Shown in pieces: positions 1 through 6,873 of a DNA stretch of 64,000 nucleotides; position 1 is the first letter of the stretch; every line of letters begins with the position of its first letter. The DNA is taken from NCBI RefSeq assembly GCF_001905885.1, contig NZ_LIYH01000006.1, positions 372,001-436,000 on the forward strand, in the 5' to 3' direction. Source of the DNA: Streptomyces sp. CB03234. Its GTDB lineage: Bacteria; Actinomycetota; Actinomycetes; Streptomycetales; Streptomycetaceae. The notes beneath the pieces are model-generated. The model searched no databases, was not told where the DNA came from, and was given only the letters and a program-made list of their open reading frames with translations. The position numbers and the translations under genes were made by a program.

Positions 1-20
1 CCCCCGCGCCGCCAACGAGT

Positions 21-59
21 GAGGCCGATGAGCGAGGCCGATGAGCGAGGCCAACGAGC
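21..59. repeat. Three tandem 13-bp repeats at the left edge
   Basis: Three consecutive copies of GAGGCCGATGAGC (the third is GAGGCCAACGAGC) occupy this stretch. They lie at or just past the end of whatever gene is upstream of the window. One reading frame ends with a TGA at 20-22, but too little sequence is present to call that gene. No other feature is seen between here and the tRNA except its promoter. Confidence 0.6.
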
Positions 60-117
60 GACAGGCCCGGCGGCGGTGGCACGTGACACACCTCTCCGCG
101 GCCCGCGCGGAACGGAT

Positions 118-147
118 TTCCAAGCACCCGGATCGGGATGCTAATGT
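118..147 (+). promoter_or_regulatory. Candidate promoter of the tRNA-Ala gene
   Basis: A TAATGT hexamer at 142-147 fits a -10 box 14 nt before the tRNA. TTCCAA at 118-123 is a weak -35 candidate with an 18-nt spacer. The surrounding 40 bases are richer in A+T than the flanks. This is pattern matching only. Confidence 0.4.
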
Positions 148-161
148 TTCACACGTCGCAA

Positions 162-235
162 GGGCCTGTGGCGCAGACTGGTAGCGCACCTCGTTCGCAT
201 CGAGGGGGTCAGGGGTTCAAATCCCCTCAGGTCCA
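162..235 (+). tRNA. tRNA-Ala (anticodon CGC)
   Basis: The 74-nt sequence folds as a complete cloverleaf. The acceptor arms are 162-168 and 228-234, with A235 as discriminator. The D stem is GCGC/GCGC, the anticodon stem CCTCG/CGAGG (189-193 and 201-205) and the T stem AGGGG/CCCCT (211-215 and 223-227), with a TTCAAAT T-loop. The anticodon loop TTCGCAT places CGC at 196-198, reading GCG alanine codons. The third acceptor pair is G164-T232, the G3-U70 wobble that is the classic alanine identity element. CCA is not encoded. It is the left neighbour of the biosynthetic locus. Confidence 0.95.
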
Positions 236-277
236 CGCACAGAGGACACTTCGCGGGTCACCCCGCGAACGGTTCAC

Positions 278-318
278 CGAGATCCCGTTCGGACGGTCAC
301 CGTCTGAGCGGGATCTCG
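278..318 (+). terminator. Long hairpin, probable terminator of the tRNA transcript
   Basis: CGAGATCCCG at 278-287 is perfectly complementary to CGGGATCTCG at 309-318. The inner bases (GACGGT/ACCGTC) also pair around a one-base centre, giving a near-continuous stem of about 20 bp. There is no long T tract, as is common for actinobacterial terminators. Confidence 0.75.
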
Positions 319-339
319 TCGTTCGGGCCTCTCTTGTGT

Positions 340-872
340 GAAAGCGCGGGGACCGCCTCAGGGGTATGCGGCACCACGCCGCGCCGCTGACGGCGCGGGC
401 ATCTTTCGGCCAGCATGGTCGAGGTCTGCCGACTCCGGTGGCCGATACCCCTTTACGTGCGGAAGCCTCGGCGCCCGCCGGGCGGACGTGCAGGCTCCGC
501 TATTTCTCCGGCGGCTGCCGTCAGCGCAGGTGGGGACGGCGTTGCCGCAGTGATTTGCGGCGCTGCGGACGAGTCGGTGCCGCTGTCTCTTGACGCCGGA
601 GTATGCCCTTCGTCTTCATGTGTTGTTAATGATCCTTGTCTGACCGTTCGTAGACTTTCGGCCATCGGCTTGTTCTTGCTTCCTTGCCTGTCTTCGAGTG
701 GTCGTTCTAAGGTCTCGGTGTTCGAGGAGTGGAGAGTTGCACGCTCTCCTCTTTGTGTTCCGTGGGAACACCTCACCTCACCTCATCCCGCCTGACTTTC
801 GTCGTCACTCGCCCTGAATCAAGGGTGCACCTCTATCAGGAGAAAGACGTATCGGCTCAGGAGTGCGGTCAA
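340..872. other. Untranslated leader region before the biosynthetic operon
   Basis: About 530 bp with no gene I can support. From about 590 to 870 the base composition is visibly lower in G+C than the rest of the window. CACCTCACCTCACCTC runs occur near 770-785. It most likely holds the promoter and a long 5' leader of the operon beginning at 873, but I cannot assign -10/-35 boxes confidently. The composition shift suggests a recently acquired segment or a regulatory region. Confidence 0.5.
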
Positions 873-1808
873 ATGGTAGATCGGACAGTGCTGCTCGATG
901 TCACAATCCGCGACGGCGGGTACATCAATAAACATTCCTGGACCACTACGCAGGCGTCCCAGGTAATCGCAGCCTGTTCCGCTGCGGGGGTCCCTTATTC
1001 CGAAGTCGGATATCTGAGGCCGGAGCGGCACGCGCTCGACGGTGCGGAAGCGCCGTCGGCTTCATGTCCGCCCGCGTATCTCGAGAAGGTCCGGGAGGCC
1101 GCGGCGGGGGTGGGGCTGGTGGTGATGGCGCACGCGAAGGACGCCATGCCGCAGAGCGTTGCCCGGCTCGCCGATTTCGGGGTACGGATGGTGCGCATGC
1201 CCACTCGGCCCGACCAGGTGGCCCGGCTCGCGCCGTACGCGGAGGCGGTGCGGGGGGCCGGCATGGAGTTCGCTGTCAACCTCATACGGGTCAGCGAGCT
1301 GACCGAGCAGGCCGTCGCGGAAGCCGCCCAGGCCGCGGAGAAACTCTCCGTCGACATCTTCTACCTCGCCGACTCCAATGGAAGCCTTCTCCCCGAGGAC
1401 GTCATCCGGTTATGGGGCCCCGTGCGTGAGAACGTCGGTGCGGTGCTCGGGTTCCACCTGCACGACGGCATCAGTATGGGCTTCGCGAATGCGCTGGCCG
1501 CCATGCAGCAGGGTTTTACGTACATCGACGCTTCGTTGTCCGGGATGGGGAAGGGCGGGGGGAATCTCCCGCTGGAGCTCATCGCTGCTTATCTGCGGTC
1601 CCGGAGCGGTCGCGAATTCAAAGTCACTCCGCTGATCGAGACCGCGGCCGAACTGCTGAAGCCCTGGAAGGGAAACCAGATTCTCGCCCGATGCGAGGCC
1701 ATGGTCGGCGGGATTCTCGACCTGAATATGGACGAGCTTGCCGAGCTCAATGGGGCGGGCCCGGGAAATGTTCTGACGATTCTCGATGGTGCGTCCGCCA
1801 GTCGGTGA
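873..1808 (+). CDS. HMGL/DmpG-like pyruvate aldolase, first gene of the biosynthetic operon
   Basis: Predicted 311-aa TIM-barrel aldolase of the HMGL-like (DRE-TIM metallolyase) superfamily. The N-terminal LLDVTIRDGGY matches the D-x-T-x-RDG metal/substrate motif. GFHLHDG near residue 190 is the HxH metal pair, and GMGKGGGN near residue 225 matches the GlGrGaGN segment of 4-hydroxy-2-oxovalerate aldolases. Members cleave or form C-C bonds between pyruvate or acyl-CoA and a carbonyl, so it may build an extended 2-oxo acid here. I chose ATG 873 because AGGAG lies about 10 nt upstream and homology begins at once. An in-frame TTA leucine codon at 1410-1412 suggests dependence on the bldA tRNA. 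It lacks the C-terminal extension of true isopropylmalate synthases. The substrate is unknown. Confidence 0.85.
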   Translation: MVDRTVLLDVTIRDGGYINKHSWTTTQASQVIAACSAAGVPYSEVGYLRPERHALDGAEAPSASCPPAYLEKVREAAAGVGLVVMAHAKDAMPQSVARLADFGVRMVRMPTRPDQVARLAPYAEAVRGAGMEFAVNLIRVSELTEQAVAEAAQAAEKLSVDIFYLADSNGSLLPEDVIRLWGPVRENVGAVLGFHLHDGISMGFANALAAMQQGFTYIDASLSGMGKGGGNLPLELIAAYLRSRSGREFKVTPLIETAAELLKPWKGNQILARCEAMVGGILDLNMDELAELNGAGPGNVLTILDGASASR

Positions 1809-1864
1809 CCCGCCCGTGAGGGCCAGTCCCACGTTCGCTGGAAACACCTAGCCGAAGGAGACGA

Positions 1865-2626
1865 ATGTCCGGCACCGCGTTCATCGAAGAGATCGAAAGC
1901 ATCATCGCGGAACGGTCGAAGATGACCAGTCCGCTCTACCAGACCATCCTCGGGGGCAAGGCGACCAAGCGCCTGCTCCAGACCTTCGTGATCCAGCGGT
2001 GGCCCATCAAGAGCTGGTGGACGCGGAACCTGATGGGTGTCGCGCACCGCGTGGACGACCTCGACCTGCGCCTCTCCTTCATCGAGAACGCCTATGAGGA
2101 GGAGACCGGCGGCCTGACCAACTCCAAGCGGCACGTCGAGACCTTCGAGGACTTCGGGCGGTCCGTCGGTGTGGATCCCGCCACGCTCCCGGAGGTCGAG
2201 CTGTTCCCGGAGACGGTCGCGGTGATCGAGCACAACAAGAACGCCTGCAACAACACCAACGTGCACTTCACCGTCGGCGCCACGTCCGTACTGATGCTGA
2301 TGGAGGGACAGCCCCCCATCACCAACGACGCAGGCCACAGCATGATGGCGGTGATGCGCGACGTCTACAAGCTCCCGACGTGGGGCTACGAGTTCTTCGT
2401 GCACCACGCCTCCGGCGACGCCGACCAGGACGGCGTCAGCGAGTTGGAGGACGAGCACACCGAGCCGCTGCGGCAGCTGCTGCTGCGCTACTGCGACACT
2501 CCGAAGCGTCAGCAGGACGCCAAGGACAGTCTGCGGCAGGCGATCGAACTGCGTCATCGGCACTTCGACGCCGTCCTGCGCGCGGGCTACGACCCGTCCG
2601 AACCGGTCTTCGTCTACGAGGACTAG
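1865..2626 (+). CDS. Haem-oxygenase-like (TenA/PqqC/CADD-type) metalloenzyme
   Basis: A 253-aa all-helical protein resembling the haem-oxygenase-like diiron oxidases (HDO) and iron-containing redox enzyme families. Members oxidise amino acids or amines, for example in N-oxygenation or fragmentation, or make pABA in CADD. Candidate ligands are E79/E80 in YEEETGG, H90, E147, H180/H181 and H198. The usual HxxxDxxH motif of the last helix is not intact: HHASGD at 180-185 is followed by an Asp-rich stretch before EDEH at 195-198, as if about ten residues were inserted. Start is ATG 1865, preceded by GAAGGAG. It lies 56 bp after the aldolase gene and 3 bp before the aminotransferase gene, so it is in the same operon. 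Oxidase activity is inferred, not shown. Confidence 0.75.
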   Translation: MSGTAFIEEIESIIAERSKMTSPLYQTILGGKATKRLLQTFVIQRWPIKSWWTRNLMGVAHRVDDLDLRLSFIENAYEEETGGLTNSKRHVETFEDFGRSVGVDPATLPEVELFPETVAVIEHNKNACNNTNVHFTVGATSVLMLMEGQPPITNDAGHSMMAVMRDVYKLPTWGYEFFVHHASGDADQDGVSELEDEHTEPLRQLLLRYCDTPKRQQDAKDSLRQAIELRHRHFDAVLRAGYDPSEPVFVYED

Positions 2627-2629
2627 GGC

Positions 2630-3691
2630 GTGTCCCACCTCTCCCACGCCCGCCCCGCCTCTCCCGGCCGGCAGGGGCCGCGCCCCCAGGCCGTGGAGGG
2701 GCGGGGCGGCCCCCCGCCCTACCCGCAGGTGTTCTTCGGTGGCCGCTGGGTGACCAGGGCCGAAGCCCTGGTGCCGATCGACAGCCTCGCCATGCGCTAC
2801 GGGCTGTCCGTGTTCGAAGGCGTCAGGCTCTACACCCCGGCGGCCGGCGGCCTGGCCAGGCCGTTCCTGCTCGCGGAGCATCTGAAGCGGATGGCCGCGT
2901 CGCTGGACGCCATGGGGTTCCCGGATCCCGGGCTTGCCGAGCTGCCGGCCGTGATCGACGAGCTGACCGAACGCAACGCCATCACCCGGGACGCCTACGT
3001 GCGGGTGGCGGCCACCCCACTCAACCCGGGGACGCTGGCGGAGCCGGCCCGGCCCGAGCTGAGCGTCACAGCCGTCCCCATGGGCCGCAAGCGCTGGCTC
3101 GCCGAGGAGCGGGCGATGGCGCTGTGCGTCAGTGACTGGCAGCGCGGCTCCGCGGCCGTGCATCCGCCCGCGGCCAAGAACATCGCCAACTACGCCGGTC
3201 CCCGGCTGGCCTGGCTTCAGGCCCGGGAAGCCGGCTACGACGGCTGCGTCCTGACGAACCAGCACGGGCGGATCGCCGAGGCCCCCACAGCGGCACTCTT
3301 CATCGTCCGGGGCGGGAAGCTCCTCACCCCCGCGCTGTCGGAAGACGTGCTCCCCAGCATCACCCGCTCCTGGGTGCTGCGGGCCGCGTGCTCGCTGGGG
3401 GCGGTCGCGGAGGAGACCCGGCTCACGCGTGAGGACCTCTACGCGGCGGACGAGGCGTTTCTGTGCGGCACGGGGCTGGAGTTCGCGCCGGTTGCCTCCT
3501 TCGACGGGCGGGAGTGCCGGTTCCACGAACTCAGGCCCCTCACCCGGCAGCTGATCATCGCGTACTTCGAAGAGGTGAGGGGCGGACGCCCGTCCGGAGA
3601 GGAGTCCGGAGAGGAATCCGGAGAGCAGTCCGGAGAGCAGTCCGGAGAGGAAGGGGAGGTGGTGGCTGGTGGGAGAGCCGGTCGCGCATGA
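2630..3691 (+). CDS. Class IV (branched-chain type) PLP aminotransferase
   Basis: A 353-aa fold-type IV PLP enzyme. MRYGLSVFEGVR at about 55-66 is typical of branched-chain aminotransferase and aminodeoxychorismate lyase families. AAKNIANYAG carries the likely PLP lysine K183, and HGRIAEAPTAALF corresponds to the cofactor-binding turn. It probably aminates a 2-oxo acid, plausibly the aldolase product, but D-amino acid transaminase or lyase chemistry cannot be excluded. The catalytic domain ends near residue 315. The remaining tail is five SGEE/SGEQ units encoded by a 12-bp tandem repeat plus a Gly/Arg-rich end. The GTG start lies 3 bp after the previous stop, and the 3' end overlaps the ATP-grasp gene by 23 bp. 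Confidence 0.85.
   Translation: MSHLSHARPASPGRQGPRPQAVEGRGGPPPYPQVFFGGRWVTRAEALVPIDSLAMRYGLSVFEGVRLYTPAAGGLARPFLLAEHLKRMAASLDAMGFPDPGLAELPAVIDELTERNAITRDAYVRVAATPLNPGTLAEPARPELSVTAVPMGRKRWLAEERAMALCVSDWQRGSAAVHPPAAKNIANYAGPRLAWLQAREAGYDGCVLTNQHGRIAEAPTAALFIVRGGKLLTPALSEDVLPSITRSWVLRAACSLGAVAEETRLTREDLYAADEAFLCGTGLEFAPVASFDGRECRFHELRPLTRQLIIAYFEEVRGGRPSGEESGEESGEQSGEQSGEEGEVVAGGRAGRA
3592..3651 (+). repeat. Five tandem 12-bp repeats in the aminotransferase 3' end
   Basis: Five copies of GTCCGGAGAGGA (minor variants with A or C) encode SGEE, SGEE, SGEQ, SGEQ, SGEE. The repeat lies beyond the folded domain and just before the start of the next gene. It is therefore likely tolerated expansion by slippage or a flexible acidic tail. 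Confidence 0.9.
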
Positions 3692-5087
3692 GGCGGTGGA
3701 CGCCGGGGAAGAGGACGGCCCCCCGGCGGGGCTGATCGACTGGGGCACGGCGCTGGACATGGCGGCACGGCTGACACGCGTCGGCCGCGGAGGGCAGGGA
3801 CTGGCGCCGCTGGTGGCCGAGGCGCGGGGTGCGGCTCCCGTGTTCCAGAACAAGGACCATCCGCTCTCCCCGCTGCCGCTCGTCGTGAACGGCGCATCCG
3901 CCGCGCGCACGGCCCGCCGGCTCGAAGCGTACGTACGGCTGCTGGAGAAGGCCGTACGGATCTACCGGCAGGACCCGGAGGTGCGCCGCTGGTACGGGCT
4001 GGGGCAGGCGGCCGATGCCCTGATCGACGGTGAGACGGAGGCGGGCCGGGACACCCGTATCCACGTATGCCGCCTGGACGGCTATCTCCAGCAGGGCAGC
4101 GAGAGGCTGCGAGTGCTGGAGAACAACGCCGACGCACCGGCCGGCACGCTGTTCACGCCCCGCGTCCACTCCGTCGTGGCCGCGGTTCTGGAGCGCGCCG
4201 GTATCGAACTGCCCCCTCACGCGCACGACGTCGCTCCCGACGGCGCCGCCCTCCTCGATGTCCTCACCGCCGCGCTGTCCGACGCCGGACGCCTGCCGGG
4301 CACACCGTGTGTGGCCGTGCTCCAGCCGCGAGGCAAGGAGAACCGCGAGAGCCGGGAGATGGCAGCCCTCTTCCGCACGCTCGATGTCGACGCACTCGTC
4401 GTCGACCCGCACGAGCTCACCGCGTCCGGCGGTCACGCATGGGCCGGGCGCCGGCGGGTCGACGTCTGCTGGAACAAGATCAATACGGTCTCCTGGGACC
4501 GCATGGTGTCGGACGACCCGGAACTGCTCAAGCGCTGGCTGGGACTGCTCCGCGAGACGGACCTCGTGCACGTCAACTCGTTCGCCGCCCGCTATGTGGC
4601 GGAGAACAAGCTCACTCTCGCGCTGCTGCAGGAGGAGGAGTTCGCCCACCACTTCGACGAGGACGACCGGGACCTGACGACCGGACTGCTGCCCTGGGCC
4701 CGACGGCTGCGCGCGGACACGCGCCGGGTCCTCGACGAGCAGCACCGTTACGTGATCAAGGAACCGTACGACATCCGCGGGGACGGCGTGACCGTCGGCC
4801 GTGCCGTATCGCACTCGGCCTGGTCGGAGGCGGTCGCCAGCGCGGGCCGGCAGCCCGCGATCGTCCAGGAGTACGTGGCCCCCAGCGCCTACCCGACCGT
4901 GCGCACCGGCGGGGTACCGCGCGTCGTGGCCATGCCGTTCAGTCTCGACACCTACGTCCTACGGGGCAGGACCGCCTTCTTCGGGTCCAAGGCAAGCCTG
5001 CGGGAGCGGGTCAATGTCTTCCAGGGCGGCCAGAAGCTCGCTGTGCACGTGACGTCCGCAGCACGGGACGGGGAGGAATCCGCATGA
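3669..5087 (+). CDS. Circularly permuted ATP-grasp-like ligase
   Basis: A 472-aa protein that I recognise as related to the circularly permuted ATP-grasp group (glutathionylspermidine-synthase-like fold), although without tools this is a family-level call. Supporting segments are VCWNKINTVSWDRM (about 271-284), the lysine in VAENKLTLALLQEEEF (about 310-325), and the late KEPYDIRGDGVTVGRAV (about 361-377), which resembles the nucleotide-binding lysine and glycine loop. ATP-grasp enzymes join a carboxylate to an amine through an acyl phosphate, so this is the candidate bond-forming enzyme of the locus. The GTG start overlaps the previous gene by 23 bp, and the stop overlaps the next ATG. No carrier-protein or NRPS domains are nearby. 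Confidence 0.65.
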   Translation: MGEPVAHEAVDAGEEDGPPAGLIDWGTALDMAARLTRVGRGGQGLAPLVAEARGAAPVFQNKDHPLSPLPLVVNGASAARTARRLEAYVRLLEKAVRIYRQDPEVRRWYGLGQAADALIDGETEAGRDTRIHVCRLDGYLQQGSERLRVLENNADAPAGTLFTPRVHSVVAAVLERAGIELPPHAHDVAPDGAALLDVLTAALSDAGRLPGTPCVAVLQPRGKENRESREMAALFRTLDVDALVVDPHELTASGGHAWAGRRRVDVCWNKINTVSWDRMVSDDPELLKRWLGLLRETDLVHVNSFAARYVAENKLTLALLQEEEFAHHFDEDDRDLTTGLLPWARRLRADTRRVLDEQHRYVIKEPYDIRGDGVTVGRAVSHSAWSEAVASAGRQPAIVQEYVAPSAYPTVRTGGVPRVVAMPFSLDTYVLRGRTAFFGSKASLRERVNVFQGGQKLAVHVTSAARDGEESA

Positions 5088-6196
5088 ACGTCGACAGGGT
5101 CGCCCTGAGGCTGGTGACGGCCCGGCTGGCCCGGCCGTTCGAGAACCGGTGGCAGCGCTACCACACCTGGACCAAGCTGATCGTCGAAGTGGACGGCGAC
5201 GGGGGGACCGGCCGTGCCGAGTGCACCGCCATGGAGACCCCCTTCTACAACTACGAGACGATCGTGACGGCGTGGTACGTCATCGAGGAGTACCTGGGCC
5301 CCATGCTCCTCGCCGCCGACGACTGCGATCCGCACAGCTGCATGCGGCTGTGGCGCGAGGTCAACGGTCACGAGGAGGCCAAGGGCGCGCTGGAGACGGC
5401 TCTGTGGGACCTCCAGGCGCGGCTGCGTGGCAGGCCGCTGTGCGAGGAACTCGGCGGGTCGGTGCGCCCGGTGCCGGTCGGCGCCACCGCGGGGATCGAG
5501 CCCACGATCGATGAACTGCTGGAGAACGTGGCGAACGCCGTGCGCACCGGATACCAGCGGGTGCGGCTGAAGATCCAGCCCGGCTGGGACACCGACCCCG
5601 TGCGTGAAGTACGCGCCGCCTTCCCCGAACTGCCCGTCATCGCCGACGCCAACGCCGCCTACGACGAATCCCATGTCGAACACCTGACGACGCTGGACGA
5701 ACTCGGCCTGCTCGCCCTGGAACAGCCCTTTCCCCGGCACTTGCTGCCGACCACCGCCGAGCTCCAGCACCGCCTGGAGACGGCCGTCTGCCTGGACGAA
5801 CAGGTGCACTCGCTGCGTGAGACGCAGGACGCCGTCCGCCTCGGTGCCTGCCGCATGGTCAACATCAAGACGGGGCGGGTCGGCGGACTGGGCGAATCGG
5901 TGCGCGTCCACGACTTCTGCGCAGGCGAGGGCATCCCGACGTTCGTCGGCGGCAAATGGGACCAAGGGATCGGCCGGTGGACGAATCTGGCGCTCGCCAC
6001 CCTCCCCAACATGACCCTCGCCAGCGATGTCGGCCCCAGCGACACGTACTACGACGACGACGGCGCATGGCCTCGCCTCGCCTTCCACGAGCCCGGCTGG
6101 GTGAGGCCCCTCCCCGGGCCGGGCACCGGTGCCGAGCCGACCGGCACCCTCAAGGTCGAACGAGAGAAGGAACTGACAAAGGGCGTGGACCGCTGA
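5084..6196 (+). CDS. Enolase-superfamily enzyme (OSBS/N-succinylamino acid racemase type)
   Basis: A 370-aa enolase-superfamily protein of the muconate-lactonising/MenC type. The capping domain (about 1-125) includes ETPFYNYETIVTAWYVIEEYL, typical of o-succinylbenzoate synthases and NSARs. Barrel residues are in register with the family: RLK at 161-163 (usually KxK, here with Arg first but the general base K163 kept), D188, E213 and D238 for Mg2+, and K262 as the opposite-face base. Two lysines across the active site allow 1,1-proton transfer, so racemisation or epimerisation of an N-acyl amino acid or dipeptide fits best next to an ATP-grasp ligase. A menaquinone role is unlikely in this context. 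ATG 5084 overlaps the previous stop (ATGA), with GGGGAGG upstream. Confidence 0.85.
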   Translation: MNVDRVALRLVTARLARPFENRWQRYHTWTKLIVEVDGDGGTGRAECTAMETPFYNYETIVTAWYVIEEYLGPMLLAADDCDPHSCMRLWREVNGHEEAKGALETALWDLQARLRGRPLCEELGGSVRPVPVGATAGIEPTIDELLENVANAVRTGYQRVRLKIQPGWDTDPVREVRAAFPELPVIADANAAYDESHVEHLTTLDELGLLALEQPFPRHLLPTTAELQHRLETAVCLDEQVHSLRETQDAVRLGACRMVNIKTGRVGGLGESVRVHDFCAGEGIPTFVGGKWDQGIGRWTNLALATLPNMTLASDVGPSDTYYDDDGAWPRLAFHEPGWVRPLPGPGTGAEPTGTLKVEREKELTKGVDR

Positions 6197-6873
6197 TGGG
6201 AAATGCGCAGCAGATCTTCCAGGAGCACGGCACCAGCGCCGTGAGCGACGCCTTGGACATGCTCGGGTACGGGGACACCGGCCTGTGCGGGCTGCGGCGG
6301 ATGTCGGGAACACGCGCCGTGGCGGGCCCCGCCTACACGCTGCGCTACGTGCCGGTGGAGCACGGGCAGAGCGCGCCGGCCGGGGAGTTCGTCGACGACG
6401 TACCCGAGGGGGCTGTCGTACTGATCGCCAATGAAGGGCGCACCCACTGCACGGTCTGGGGCGACATCCTCTCCGAGACCGCGATCCGGCGGGGAGTGGC
6501 AGGCACCGTCATCGACGGCGCGTGCCGGGACGTCGGCGCCATCCGCGCACTGGGCTACCCGCTGTGGAGCCGCGCCGCCTACATGAAGTCGGGCAAGCAT
6601 CGGGTGCGGCTCGAAGCGGTACAGCAGCCGGTGACCGTCTTCGGGGTCAGGGTCGATCCCGGCGACATCGTCGTCGGCGACGACGCCGGCGGCCTGGTGG
6701 TGCCCGCACGCCTTGCGGAGCGTACAGCCGAGAAAGTGCTGCGGGTCGTCGCTGTCGAGGAGGCCATACGCGCCGACATCGCCACGGGGACGCCGCTGCG
6801 GGAGGCCCGTCGGCGCAGTGGGTACAACGCGCTCGGGCTGGTGAGCCGGTCCGTGCCGGGAGCGAGGCCATGA
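6196..6873 (+). CDS. RraA-like (HMG aldolase/oxaloacetate decarboxylase family) protein
   Basis: A 225-aa member of the RraA/demethylmenaquinone-methyltransferase-like family. Family enzymes are class II pyruvate aldolases or oxaloacetate decarboxylases using a divalent metal. The region around 85-112 holds GDILSETAIRRGVAGTVIDG and CRD. The Arg-Asp of CRD corresponds to the catalytic Arg and metal-binding Asp. GVRVDPGDIVVGDDAGGLVVP (about 150-170) is the other hallmark. ATG 6196 shares one base with the preceding TGA. In this operon it is a second possible C-C lyase, acting on a 2-oxo acid, beside the HMGL-like enzyme. Retention of the Arg-Asp pair argues against a purely regulatory RraA role. 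Confidence 0.85.
   Translation: MGNAQQIFQEHGTSAVSDALDMLGYGDTGLCGLRRMSGTRAVAGPAYTLRYVPVEHGQSAPAGEFVDDVPEGAVVLIANEGRTHCTVWGDILSETAIRRGVAGTVIDGACRDVGAIRALGYPLWSRAAYMKSGKHRVRLEAVQQPVTVFGVRVDPGDIVVGDDAGGLVVPARLAERTAEKVLRVVAVEEAIRADIATGTPLREARRRSGYNALGLVSRSVPGARP

Noticed and set aside
1589..3910. A 773-codon open frame on the minus strand across the aldolase, metalloenzyme and aminotransferase genes
   Set aside because: It crosses three well-supported genes in the antisense direction and has shadow composition.
5084..6196. Enolase-superfamily gene as a menaquinone o-succinylbenzoate synthase (menC)
   Set aside because: No other men genes are present and the context is ATP-grasp, aminotransferases and RraA-like proteins. 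Racemase/epimerase activity fits better.
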